A stretch of 64,000 nt of DNA from Bradyrhizobium sp. SK17. Lineage in GTDB: Bacteria; Pseudomonadota; Alphaproteobacteria; Rhizobiales; Xanthobacteraceae. The number at the start of each line of letters is the position of its first letter. Position 1 is the first letter of the stretch. The DNA is taken from positions 5,037,001 through 5,101,000 of the forward strand of contig NZ_CP025113.1 of the NCBI RefSeq assembly GCF_002831585.1, given 5' to 3'. The position numbers and the translations under genes were made by a program. The notes beneath the pieces are model-generated. The model ran no database searches, was not told where the DNA came from, and saw only the letters and a list, made by a program, of their open reading frames with translations. Positions 56,517-64,000 of this stretch are shown piece after piece.

Positions 56517-57506
56517 ATGGAATTGACCCGACGTCACGCTCTCGCCGGTGCTGCCGGCGTCGCCGCAGCACCGTTGTTGTCCGCCGCTCCTGCGGCCGCT
56601 GCGGCGTCGGTCGCCGACAAGCAGGCCCCGAGCTTCTATCGCTACAAGGTCGGCGACATCCTGGTGACCGCGGTGTCCGACGGCAAGAACGTCTTCAAGC
56701 TGGAAGACGCCTTCATCCCGAATGCGAAGCGTGAGGACGTCAATGCGGCGCTCGAGAAGGCGTTCATGCCGCGCGACATGATGACGATCTGGTTCGCGCC
56801 GCTCGTGCTCAACACCGGTGGCAAGGTGATCGTGATCGACACCGGCAACGGCGCGCTGGCGAAGGTCAACAGCAAGGGTGCCAACGGCCTGTTCGCCGAC
56901 AATTTCGTCGCGGCCGGCTTCGATCCCAAGGCTGTCGACATGGTGGTGATCTCGCACTTCCACACCGACCACGTGAACGGCCTGCTGACGGCCGAGGGCA
57001 CGCCGGCGTTCCCGAATGCCGAGGTGCTGGTGCCTGCCACTGAATGGAAGTTCTGGATGGACGACGGCGAGATGAGCCGGGCGCCGGCCGGCCGCATGCA
57101 GGGCCTGTTCAAGAACAACCGCAACATCTTCGAGGCCGGCCTGAAGAAGAAGGTGACGCCCTATGAATGGGGCAAGGAGATCGCCCCGGGCCTGACCTCG
57201 GTCGAGACCATCGGCCACACCCCGGGTCACACCTCCTATGTGCTGGCGTCGGGTTCGGAGAAGGTCTTCATCCAGTCCGATGTCACCAACAATCCGAACC
57301 TGTTCGCGACCAATCCCGGCTGGCACGCGTTCTTCGACCAGGACGGCGACGTGGCGGAGAAGACCCGGCGGCGGATCTACGACATGGTGGTCGCAGAGCG
57401 GCTCCAGGTGCAGGGCTTCCACTATCCGTTCCCGGGTCTCGGCAACGTGGTGAAGGACGGCAATGGCTATCGCGTCGTGCCGGCGCCGTGGAATCCGGTG
57501 ATCTGA
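56517..57506 (+). CDS. Exported MBL-fold metallo-hydrolase
   Basis: A 329-residue protein with a Tat-like signal (TRRHALAG, then Ala-rich hydrophobic stretch, cleavage near residue 33). The metallo-beta-lactamase fold has the metal motif HFHTDH (about residue 145), His in HTPGHTSY and Asp in FIQSDV. Quorum-quenching lactonases and similar enzymes share this layout, but the substrate is not evident. A periplasmic location follows from the leader. Isolated gene. Confidence 0.87.
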   Translation: MELTRRHALAGAAGVAAAPLLSAAPAAAAASVADKQAPSFYRYKVGDILVTAVSDGKNVFKLEDAFIPNAKREDVNAALEKAFMPRDMMTIWFAPLVLNTGGKVIVIDTGNGALAKVNSKGANGLFADNFVAAGFDPKAVDMVVISHFHTDHVNGLLTAEGTPAFPNAEVLVPATEWKFWMDDGEMSRAPAGRMQGLFKNNRNIFEAGLKKKVTPYEWGKEIAPGLTSVETIGHTPGHTSYVLASGSEKVFIQSDVTNNPNLFATNPGWHAFFDQDGDVAEKTRRRIYDMVVAERLQVQGFHYPFPGLGNVVKDGNGYRVVPAPWNPVI

Positions 57507-57544
57507 ACGGCTGTCTTGACGTGAGAGTGTCTTGACGTCACTTG

Positions 57545-57566
57545 GGTGCGGCCTTATAGCCGCGCC
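57545..57566 (+). promoter_or_regulatory. Stem-loop just before the leader-like ORF
   Basis: GGTGCGGC (57545-57552) pairs with GCCGCGCC (57559-57566), including one G-U, around a CTTATA loop. It ends directly before ATG 57568. Confidence 0.4.
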
Positions 57567-57567
57567 C

Positions 57568-57642
57568 ATGATCAACGCCGCGACCATCACCATCGCCCGC
57601 CGCCGCCGCATTCTCGCGGTATGGGCGGTCGTTCGCGTTTAA
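57568..57642 (+). CDS. Leader-peptide-like ORF with four consecutive Arg codons
   Basis: A 24-residue ORF in the 234-base gap before the paiB-argC pair. It reads MINAATITIARRRRILAVW and so on, with four CGC Arg codons in a row, then TAA at 57640. It has the look of an attenuation leader for arginine supply, and an arginine-biosynthesis gene (argC) lies two genes downstream in the same probable operon. Weak points: no clear ribosome-binding site, CGC is common in GC-rich DNA, and the following hairpin candidate (about 57657-57680) has no U-tract. Confidence 0.35.
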   Translation: MINAATITIARRRRILAVWAVVRV

Positions 57643-57739
57643 GACATCGCCTCTGCCGCCGGATCCGATCCCGCGGCGCTCTCCTGAAAAAGACCCGTGG
57701 TTCGATCTGGCGGCTCCTACATCACAGGGAGCAACCACC

Positions 57740-58414
57740 ATGTATACGCCACCGGTATTCAAGCCTGACCGCGCTGCAAGCCTGGCCTTTGCCGAAGCGC
57801 GCGGCTTCGGGCTTGCCTGCGCCTGGGACGGCGCCAAGCCGATCGCGTCCGCACTGCCGTTCTATCTGACCTATGCGGCTGACGGTACGCCGCGGGCGCT
57901 GTTTCATGTCGCCCGTCACAATCCGCTGATAAAGCTGGCGGGCGGCACGTCCTGGCTGCTGGCCGTCAACGGCGCCGACGCCTATGTCTCGCCGGACTGG
58001 TACGTGTCACCCGATCAGGTGCCGACCTGGCTGTATCAGGCGGTGCATCTGACCGGGCCGGTGCGGACATTGTCGGATCAGGAGCTTGCCGTTCAGATCG
58101 ACGCGCTGAGCGCCAAGTTCGAGGACCGGCTGTTGCCGAAAAAGCCGTGGGTGTCGGGCAAGATGACCGCCGCGCGGCTGGAAGCGATGAAGCGGGCCAT
58201 CGTGGGCCTCGAGATGACGGTGGAAGCGGTGGAGGGCAGCTTCAAGCTGAACCAACACAAATCCGAAACTGATTTCGCGGCGGTCGGCAACGCGCTCGCT
58301 GCGCAGGCCGAAGCCGGTGCCAGGGACATCGCGGCCTTGATGCGCGAGGTGCGCCCGCAAGCTTTCGCGACGATGCAGGCCGAGATGACGACACTTCCGG
58401 GGAGCGAGCAATGA
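57740..58414 (+). CDS. FMN-binding PaiB-family protein
   Basis: A 224-residue protein of the PaiB family (FMN-binding split-barrel fold), often annotated as a negative transcriptional regulator. Features: MYTPPVFKPDRAASLAFAEA at the start, the family motif ARHNPLIKLAGG near 60, SPDWYVSPDQVPTWLY near 90 and MTAARLEAMKRAIVGLEM near 150. AGGGAG precedes ATG 57740. Its stop overlaps the argC start by four bases, so it is coupled to arginine biosynthesis. Enzymatic oxidoreductase activity is as likely as regulation. Confidence 0.87.
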   Translation: MYTPPVFKPDRAASLAFAEARGFGLACAWDGAKPIASALPFYLTYAADGTPRALFHVARHNPLIKLAGGTSWLLAVNGADAYVSPDWYVSPDQVPTWLYQAVHLTGPVRTLSDQELAVQIDALSAKFEDRLLPKKPWVSGKMTAARLEAMKRAIVGLEMTVEAVEGSFKLNQHKSETDFAAVGNALAAQAEAGARDIAALMREVRPQAFATMQAEMTTLPGSEQ

Positions 58415-59457
58415 CGAAGAAGAAAATCGGAATTTTGGGGGCGTCCGGCTACACTGGCGCTGACGCAGTGCGTCTGTTGGCGCGGCATCTGAATGCCGAG
58501 ATCACCGCGCTTACCGCCAACACCCATGCCGGCAAGGCGATGAGCGAGGTGTTTCCGCACTTCTTCATGCTCGACCTGCCGAAACTCGTGGAATGGGAGA
58601 AGGTCGACTGGACGCGGCTCGATGCCGTGTTCTGCGGACTGCCGCACGGCACGACGCAGGAGATCATCGCCGCAGTGCTGAAAGCCAATCCCGCAATCAA
58701 GATCCTCGACATGTCCGCGGATTTCCGGCTGCGCGACAAGGACAGCTACGCGCAATGGTACGGCCATGAGCACAGGGCGCTCGAATTGCAGGACGAGGCC
58801 GTCTATGGGCTGACCGAACTCTACCGGGAGAGGATCGCGGCCGCGCGGCTAGTGGCCTGTCCCGGCTGCTATCCGACGGCGGTGCTGCTGGCGCTCGTTC
58901 CGCTGGCGAAGGCAAGGCTGATCGACGTCGACGACATCATCATCGATGCCAAGTCGGGCGTCACCGGGGCCGGACGCGGACTGAAGCAGAACACGCTGTT
59001 CAGCGAGGCCGGCGAGGGGTTGTCGCCCTATTCGATCGGCAGCCATCGACACTCGGCGGAGATCGAGCAGGAGATCGGCGCAGCCGCTGGTTCGGCCGTG
59101 ACGGTAAACTTTACCCCGCATCTCATTCCGATGGCGCGGGGCGAGTTCTGCACATCCTATGTCAAACTGAACGGGGCGACGCCGGACGATCTGCGCGCCG
59201 CGCTGGAAAAGGCCTACGCCAACGAGCCGTTCGTCCATGTGACGAAGAAGGGCGTGCTGCCACAGACGCAGAACGTGCGTGGTTCGAATTATGTTCAGAT
59301 CGGGGTCGTCGCCGACCGGATCAAGAACCGCGCCATCGTGCTCTCGACGCTCGATAATCTCGTGAAGGGGTCGGCCGGACAGGCGATCCAGAACATGAAC
59401 CTGATGTTCGGCTTGCCCGAAACCATCGGACTGGAGCAGATCGCGCTGTTTCCGTGA
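58411..59457 (+). CDS. argC: N-acetyl-gamma-glutamyl-phosphate reductase, type 1
   Basis: Third step of arginine synthesis: NADPH reduction of N-acetylglutamyl phosphate. The 348 residues carry the NADP loop GILGASGYTGADAVRLL, the catalytic Cys in ACPGCYPTAVLL (near 150), DAKSGVTGAGRG, and the family His in HRHSAEIEQ. The length matches the long bacterial type. A second, type 2, enzyme is encoded 103 bases downstream. Confidence 0.93.
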   Translation: MTKKKIGILGASGYTGADAVRLLARHLNAEITALTANTHAGKAMSEVFPHFFMLDLPKLVEWEKVDWTRLDAVFCGLPHGTTQEIIAAVLKANPAIKILDMSADFRLRDKDSYAQWYGHEHRALELQDEAVYGLTELYRERIAAARLVACPGCYPTAVLLALVPLAKARLIDVDDIIIDAKSGVTGAGRGLKQNTLFSEAGEGLSPYSIGSHRHSAEIEQEIGAAAGSAVTVNFTPHLIPMARGEFCTSYVKLNGATPDDLRAALEKAYANEPFVHVTKKGVLPQTQNVRGSNYVQIGVVADRIKNRAIVLSTLDNLVKGSAGQAIQNMNLMFGLPETIGLEQIALFP

Positions 59458-59560
59458 GCGGGGATGTTGTCGCAGACGAGGATGCGCTCAATCTATTGGC
59501 GGCGCGGGCGCGGCCAGATGTGCTAGCTAACGAAACGAATGAGCTTGAAAGGAACGTGCC

Positions 59561-60538
59561 ATGACCCTCACCGATACCAAACAGACGACCAAGAGTGGTG
59601 CGACCACGGCAACCGTATTCGTCGACGGCGGCTCCGGCACGACCGGCCTCGGCATCCAGGAGCGGCTGCACGGGATCGGCGACGTCACGGTGAAGCACAT
59701 CGCCGAGGACAAGCGGAAGGATGTCGGTGCGAAGCGCGCGCTGATGGAGGAGGTGGATCTCGTGATCCTCTGCCTGCCTGACGATGCCGCCAAGGAAACC
59801 GTCGCGTTGATCGACACCATGGGCAATGCCGCGCCCAAGGTGCTCGACGCCTCGACCGCCCACCGGGTCGCGCCCGATTGGGCCTACGGCTTCCCGGAAC
59901 TCGCGCCCGGCCAGGCCGACAAGATCCGGACCGCGAAAAAGGTCTCCAATCCCGGCTGCTATCCGACCGGCGCGATCGCGCTGCTGCGGCCGCTCGTCGA
60001 TGGCGGCCTGCTGCCTGCCGACTATCCCGTCACCATCAATGCGGTGAGCGGCTATTCGGGCGGCGGCAAGTCGATGATCGCGAGTTTCGAGGACGGCTCG
60101 GCGCCGGCCTTCCATCTCTATGGTCTCGGTTTCGAGCACAAGCACGTGCCGGAGATGCAGCTCTATTCGCATCTGACGCGGCGGCCGCTGTTCATCCCGT
60201 CGGTCGGCAACTTCCGGCAGGGCATGCTGGTCTCGGTGCCGTTGCAGCTCGACGCGCTGCCCGGCAAGCCTGACGGTGCCGATCTGCAGGCGGCGCTGGC
60301 GAAATGGTACGCCGGCAGCAAGCACGTTTCGGCGATGCCGCTGCACAACGACGCCGCCAAGGACGGAAAGATCGAGCCGGAAGCGCTCAACGAGACCAAC
60401 CAGCTCGAGCTCTATGTCTTCGCCAGCGACAAGCATCGCCAGGCGGTGCTGGTCGCCCGGCTCGACAATCTGGGCAAGGGCGCCTCGGGCGCTGCGGTCC
60501 AGAACATGCGGCTGATGCTCGGGCTAACCGACGTCTAA
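59561..60538 (+). CDS. argC: N-acetyl-gamma-glutamyl-phosphate reductase, type 2
   Basis: The shorter reductase type found in alphaproteobacteria and others. The 325 residues have [17 protein letters not shown] for [22 protein letters not shown], the catalytic Cys in [14 protein letters not shown] (near 137) and [16 protein letters not shown] lies upstream. It and the type 1 enzyme at 58411 share fold and reaction but differ widely in sequence, so they are not a recent tandem duplicate. A methyltransferase gene follows by 14 bases. Confidence 0.93.
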   Translation: MTLTDTKQTTKSGATTATVFVDGGSGTTGLGIQERLHGIGDVTVKHIAEDKRKDVGAKRALMEEVDLVILCLPDDAAKETVALIDTMGNAAPKVLDASTAHRVAPDWAYGFPELAPGQADKIRTAKKVSNPGCYPTGAIALLRPLVDGGLLPADYPVTINAVSGYSGGGKSMIASFEDGSAPAFHLYGLGFEHKHVPEMQLYSHLTRRPLFIPSVGNFRQGMLVSVPLQLDALPGKPDGADLQAALAKWYAGSKHVSAMPLHNDAAKDGKIEPEALNETNQLELYVFASDKHRQAVLVARLDNLGKGASGAAVQNMRLMLGLTDV

Positions 60539-60552
60539 CGGCAGGGTGCGTC

Positions 60553-61143
60553 ATGGACGACGCCACGCTGCAATTCTACCGGCACAATGCCGAGGCTTAC
60601 GCCGGGTGGGCGAAAGCACCGTCCACCCGGCTTGTCGCCTTCCTCAAATTGTTGCCACGGGGCGGCTCGATCCTCGAACTCGGCTGCGGGGCCGGCAATC
60701 ATGCCGCGGTCATGCTCGCCGAGGGCTTCGTGCTGCGTGCCACCGATGGTTCGCCGGAGATGGCCGAAGTCGCCGCGCGGCGCATCAATCATCCCGTCGA
60801 GGCAATGCTGTTCGATCAGCTCGACGAGCGGGATGCCTATGACGGCGTCTGGGCCAGCGCCTGCCTGCTGCATGTGCCCCGCGACGAGCTGGCCGGCATT
60901 CTGGGCCGGATCCATCGGGCGCTGAAGCCCGATGGATTGTTCTATGCGAGCTACAAGGTCGGCCACGATGACGGCCGCGACAGCATCGGGCGCTATTACA
61001 ATTATCCCACCGCCGACTGGCTGGCGGCGACCTACGCGTCGTCAGGGGTGTGGACGCAGGTCTCGTCCGACACCAGCGAGATCAAGAGTTTTGACGAAGC
61101 GCCCGCGACGATGCTGCATATCGTAATGCGGAAGAGCGGGTAG
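60553..61143 (+). CDS. SAM-dependent methyltransferase (class I)
   Basis: A 196-residue cytosolic methyltransferase from ATG 60553. The SAM-binding motif I is ILELGCGAGNHAAVML (near 45), motif II is the acidic DGSPEMAE, and LLHVPRDELAGILGRIHRALKPDGLFYAS is the post-III region. The fold is UbiE/Tam-like. The substrate is unknown. It lies 14 bases after the type 2 argC and may be cotranscribed without a functional link. Confidence 0.88.
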   Translation: MDDATLQFYRHNAEAYAGWAKAPSTRLVAFLKLLPRGGSILELGCGAGNHAAVMLAEGFVLRATDGSPEMAEVAARRINHPVEAMLFDQLDERDAYDGVWASACLLHVPRDELAGILGRIHRALKPDGLFYASYKVGHDDGRDSIGRYYNYPTADWLAATYASSGVWTQVSSDTSEIKSFDEAPATMLHIVMRKSG

Positions 61144-61151
61144 TTTGCCGC

Positions 61152-61550
61152 TCAGACGATCTTGAAGATCGCGAGCGCCAGCACGGCCTGGGCGATGAAG
61201 CCGACCGTGAAGGCCAGCGTGCGGAACACCGGAATGCCCAGCGCGTAGACGATCAGATGCGCGACGCGCGCCCAGAAATAGACGGCGCAGGCGAGCACGG
61301 TCCATTTGCTGGAATAGTCGGCGGCGTTCAGGATCAGCACCAGCGGCGCGAAGATCACGAGGTTCTCGACCGCGTTGTCGTGCGCGAACATCAACCGGTT
61401 GGCCCAGTCGGCTTGCGGCTTGTCGTTGCGCGTCGGATTGCCCATCGCACCCGACAGGCCGCGAACCTGCGTACGGTTGATGATGTAGGGAATCCACAGC
61501 AGTCCGGTCAGGATCACCGTCAGCGACAGCCAGAACAGTTCGCGCGTCAT
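61152..61550 (-). CDS. MAPEG-family membrane protein
   Basis: A 132-residue four-helix membrane protein. The MAPEG signature appears as RLMFAHDNAVENLVIFAPLVLI and VYFWARVAHLIVYALGIPVFRTL, with conserved Glu, Asn and Arg residues. Eukaryotic relatives are glutathione-dependent enzymes of lipid metabolism; in bacteria the role is mostly unknown. It is convergent with the methyltransferase gene, 8 bases between stops. Confidence 0.9.
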   Translation of the reverse strand: MTRELFWLSLTVILTGLLWIPYIINRTQVRGLSGAMGNPTRNDKPQADWANRLMFAHDNAVENLVIFAPLVLILNAADYSSKWTVLACAVYFWARVAHLIVYALGIPVFRTLAFTVGFIAQAVLALAIFKIV

Positions 61551-61641
61551 CGTATCCCCCTCACGTGAATTCGATTCCCGACCGTCGGGACCGTCTGTTT
61601 ATAGCTGAGTGGCGAACCTGGCGCTACGCGAAGACTTGGCG

Positions 61642-63450
61642 CTACGCGCGGACACGGACATAGCTGCCGGGGGCGTCCTCGAGCGCGGACGTTCCGTTGG
61701 AGCCGACCGCGCGCGCCGGGACCGTCTCCGGATCATGGCTTTCCAGCCAGCCGCGCCAGTCGGGCCACCACGAACCCTTGTGCTCCTCGGCACCCTTCAG
61801 CCAGTCGGCGAGCTTGATGTCCTTGATGTTGTCGTTGGTCCAGTACTGATATTTCTTCGAGGCGGGCGGGTTGACCACGCCGGCGATATGGCCGGAGCCG
61901 GACAGCACATATTTCACCGGGCCGCCGAAGAACTGCGAACCGTACAGCACCGATTCCGCCGGAGCGATGTGGTCTTCGCGGGCGGCGAGGTTGTAGACCG
62001 GCACCTTCACCTTCGACAGATCGAGCAGCGTGTTGTCGAGCACCATGGTGCCGGTCGACAGCCGGTTCTCCAGGTAGCAGTTGCGCAGGTAGTAGGAGTG
62101 GTTCGACGACGGCATTCTCGTCGCGTCGGAGTTCCAGTGCAGCAGGTCGAACGAGGAGGGCGGTTGGCCCTTCAGGTAGTTGTTCACGACATACGACCAG
62201 ATCAGGTCGTTCGAGCGCAGCATGTTGAAGGCCATCGCCATCTTGCTGCCCTCGAGCACGCCGGATTCCTGCATGTCGCGTTCCAGCGCCGAGATCTGGT
62301 CCTCGTCGACGAACACCAGCAGATCGCCGGCGTGGGTGAAGTCGACTTGAGCTGCGAAGAACGTCGCCGATGTCACGCGCTGGCGGCGCTTCTCGGCAAG
62401 GTAGGCGAGTGTCGAGGCGAGCATGGTGCCGCCGACGCAGTAGCCGGCGGTGTGCACCTTCATCTCGCCGGTGACCTTCTCGATCACGTCCATCGCGGTG
62501 AGCGGGCCTTCGGTCATGTAGTCGGCCCAGGTCTTCTTGCCGAGCTCCTTGTCCGGATTGACCCAGGAAATCACGAACACCGTGATGCCCTGGTCGACGC
62601 ACCATTTGATGTAGGATTTCTCGGGACGCAGATCGAGGATGTAGAACTTGTTGATCCAGGGCGGCACGATCAGCAGCGGCGTGCGCAGCACGTTCTCCGT
62701 CGCGGGCGAATACTGGATCAACTGCATCAGCTCGTTCTGGTAGATCACCTTGCCCGGCGTCGTCGCCATGTTGACGCCGACCTCGAGATTGCTCGAATCG
62801 GACTGGCGGATCTTCAGCGTGCCGTGGCCGGCTTCGATATCCTCGGCCAGCATCTTCATGCCGCGGACCAGATTGTCGCCGTTGGTCTCGACCGTGGCGC
62901 GCAGCACTTCCGGATTGGTCAGGACGAAGTTCGACGGCGCCAGCGCGTTGGTGATCTGCTGGACGTAGAATTCGGCCTTCTTGCGGGTATGCGGATCGAT
63001 TCCGTCGGCGTCGTGGACCAGCTGCTGCGCCCATTTCGAGGTCAACAGATACAGTTGCAGGATGAAGTCGAAGAACTGGTTCGACTTCCATTCCGGGTCC
63101 TGGAATCGCTTGTCGCGCGGCGCCGGCGCGATCGCGGGCTTGGCATCGGCTTCGCCGGCCATCCGCCGCACCGCCGAGCCCCAAAGATCGAGATAATCCT
63201 TGCCGAGCTGCATCTGCAGCGACGAAGCGCGCTCCTTGTCGGACAGCCAGTATTCGGCGATCACGCTGAAAGTCTTGATCACCTCGCCAAGCTCGTTCGG
63301 CGGCTTGTCACGGACTTCGCCGATCTGGCGCGGCTTGAGGTAGGCGGCCAGCGCCTGACCGCTGCTCTCCATCGCCCGCGCGATGTTCATGGCGAAGGCT
63401 TCGGCGTTGAATTTGGGGGCGGCTTGGGTGTCGGTGCTGACGTTGCTCAT
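61642..63450 (-). CDS. phaC: Class I poly(3-hydroxyalkanoate) synthase
   Basis: Polymerises hydroxyacyl-CoA into PHA granules. From ATG 63450 the product is 602 residues, the usual class I length; ATG 63486 would add 12. The lipase-like box GYCVGGT has catalytic Cys338. The acid is Asp in REDHIAP and the base is His in GSGHIAGV. The N-terminal PhaC domain has NQFFDFILQLYLLTSKW, and PPWINKFYILDL precedes the core. A direct repeat of GGCGCTACGCG spans the stop codon and the bases just beyond. Divergent from the lipoprotein gene. No PhaR, PhaZ or phasin gene is in the window. Confidence 0.95.
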   Translation of the reverse strand: MSNVSTDTQAAPKFNAEAFAMNIARAMESSGQALAAYLKPRQIGEVRDKPPNELGEVIKTFSVIAEYWLSDKERASSLQMQLGKDYLDLWGSAVRRMAGEADAKPAIAPAPRDKRFQDPEWKSNQFFDFILQLYLLTSKWAQQLVHDADGIDPHTRKKAEFYVQQITNALAPSNFVLTNPEVLRATVETNGDNLVRGMKMLAEDIEAGHGTLKIRQSDSSNLEVGVNMATTPGKVIYQNELMQLIQYSPATENVLRTPLLIVPPWINKFYILDLRPEKSYIKWCVDQGITVFVISWVNPDKELGKKTWADYMTEGPLTAMDVIEKVTGEMKVHTAGYCVGGTMLASTLAYLAEKRRQRVTSATFFAAQVDFTHAGDLLVFVDEDQISALERDMQESGVLEGSKMAMAFNMLRSNDLIWSYVVNNYLKGQPPSSFDLLHWNSDATRMPSSNHSYYLRNCYLENRLSTGTMVLDNTLLDLSKVKVPVYNLAAREDHIAPAESVLYGSQFFGGPVKYVLSGSGHIAGVVNPPASKKYQYWTNDNIKDIKLADWLKGAEEHKGSWWPDWRGWLESHDPETVPARAVGSNGTSALEDAPGSYVRVRA

Positions 63451-63742
63451 CTGAGGGACACTATCGCGTCGTTTGGAGGGCGTCATCGCGCGGTGCGGCA
63501 ACGATAATCAGTGAAAATCCGATGTTTCGCTCTGTTGCGGTGCGACAAAAAATCTTTGTTCCGTCATATTGAAGCCTCAGGGGTCGGTTTTGTTGTTCAC
63601 GCCTTAAGCGTTTCGGGCGACAATGGTTTGAAACGCTGAAGTCGAAATTAACGCAGCGGGGGACGCTGCAAGGCTCGTACCAGTGCGACCCGTGTCAGCG
63701 ACGCGCGACGTTCGCGCCAGCTTGTTGGGGACAATTCGGCGC

Positions 63743-64000
63743 ATGCCGGTCGAAATGATGAAGAGGGGGCTCGCGGCCGCAGCGCTGCTCGCGTCGGTGT
63801 TGGCGCTGAGCGGGTGCTCGAGCACGATCGCCGATATGGCGATGCCGGCCGATGCGCCGGCGCGGGCCAAGGATCCCAGCGGTTACCTCCCGGTGCACGA
63901 TATTCCGCCCGACCGCGCTGATCCGATGATCAAGCCGGCGGATCAGGCCAAGATCGAGCAGGAGCTGATTGCCGCGCGCGATCGCCAGGCCTCGACGGCG
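63743..64000 (+). CDS. Lipoprotein, 3' end outside window
   Basis: The open frame from ATG 63743 (ATG 63755 and 63758 also possible) runs off the window. It begins with a typical lipoprotein signal: positive MMKRG, hydrophobic stretch, and lipobox LSGC with Cys25. The mature part seen so far, about 60 residues, is Ala/Pro/Asp-rich (HDIPPDRADPMIKPADQAK) without a recognisable domain. Outer membrane attachment is likely because Ser follows the Cys rather than Asp. Not in the same operon as phaC, which is divergent. Confidence 0.7.
   Translation, partial: MPVEMMKRGLAAAALLASVLALSGCSSTIADMAMPADAPARAKDPSGYLPVHDIPPDRADPMIKPADQAKIEQELIAARDRQASTA

Noticed and set aside
57696..57720. GGTTCGATC T-arm-like sequence
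   Set aside because: No acceptor or anticodon stems can be drawn around it and no CCA end; not a tRNA.
61620..61648. Direct repeat GGCGCTACGCG at the end of phaC as an attachment site
   Set aside because: Only two short copies overlapping the stop codon, with no integrase or tRNA; more likely a small local duplication.
61609..63507. 632-codon plus-strand frame over phaC
   Set aside because: phaC on the minus strand has all catalytic motifs; this frame is its shadow.

Overview
The window is GC-rich alphaproteobacterial chromosome. Gene content and order point to the Bradyrhizobium group of the Rhizobiales: amidase-mrcA-prfB order, a class I PHA synthase, Omp25/31-type beta-barrels, DUF6502 and secreted caspase-like proteins, a full suf operon, and several families of dispersed palindromic repeats. 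This placement rests on gene families and style, not on a computed match. I see no rRNA, tRNA, CRISPR array, integrase or IS element. Most of the window reads as core chromosome.

Layout. 0-5.9 kb: cell-wall amidase (cut by the window edge), penicillin-binding protein 1A, release factor 2 with a complete programmed +1 frameshift site, and a hydroxyacid dehydrogenase. 6-10.5 kb: an EamA transporter, a NodU/CmcH-type carbamoyltransferase converging on it with a short overlap, and an orphan branched-chain-type substrate-binding protein. 10.7-16.3 kb: a five-gene minus-strand surface-glycan operon: a small membrane protein, a glycosyltransferase fused to an ABC-2 permease, the export ATPase, a second glycosyltransferase and an O-antigen ligase. 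16.3-19.2 kb: a 144-residue putative regulator and a DUF6502-DUF5666 pair. 19.3-30.4 kb: M23 peptidase, peroxiredoxin with a histone-H1-like tail, a 1231-residue AsmA/DUF3971 protein, an MFS carrier, tyrS, anmK, a GST and a Gdx/SugE-type SMR pump. 31.6-38.7 kb: iscS-like gene, sufB, a small membrane ORF, sufC, sufD, sufS, sufT, sufA. 38.9-45.3 kb: TfoX-like protein, diguanylate cyclase, RhlE-type helicase, and an AraC-TetR-AraC regulator cluster. 45.6-57.5 kb: two caspase-fold proteins, two beta-barrel outer membrane proteins, a flavin monooxygenase, an SDR, parE, DedA and an MBL-fold protein. 57.6-64 kb: an Arg-rich leader-like ORF, paiB-like gene, two argC genes of different type, a methyltransferase, a MAPEG protein, phaC and a partial lipoprotein.

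Most interesting lead. The promoter of the glycan-export operon and the promoter of the adjacent putative regulator are near copies of each other. Each has a TTGACG -35, a 17-base spacer and a TAT-type -10 on the minus strand. In each, a GTGGGA-N5-TCACAC element fills the spacer, and a second element, GTGGGA-N5-TCCCAC, lies just upstream. The second pair also lies directly upstream of DUF6502-DUF5666. These four sites suggest one factor, perhaps the 144-residue protein, that jointly controls surface-glycan export and the uncharacterised DUF6502/DUF5666 pair. Other leads are the glycosyltransferase-permease fusion, the small membrane protein inside the suf operon, and an SMR exporter whose central Glu is Asp.
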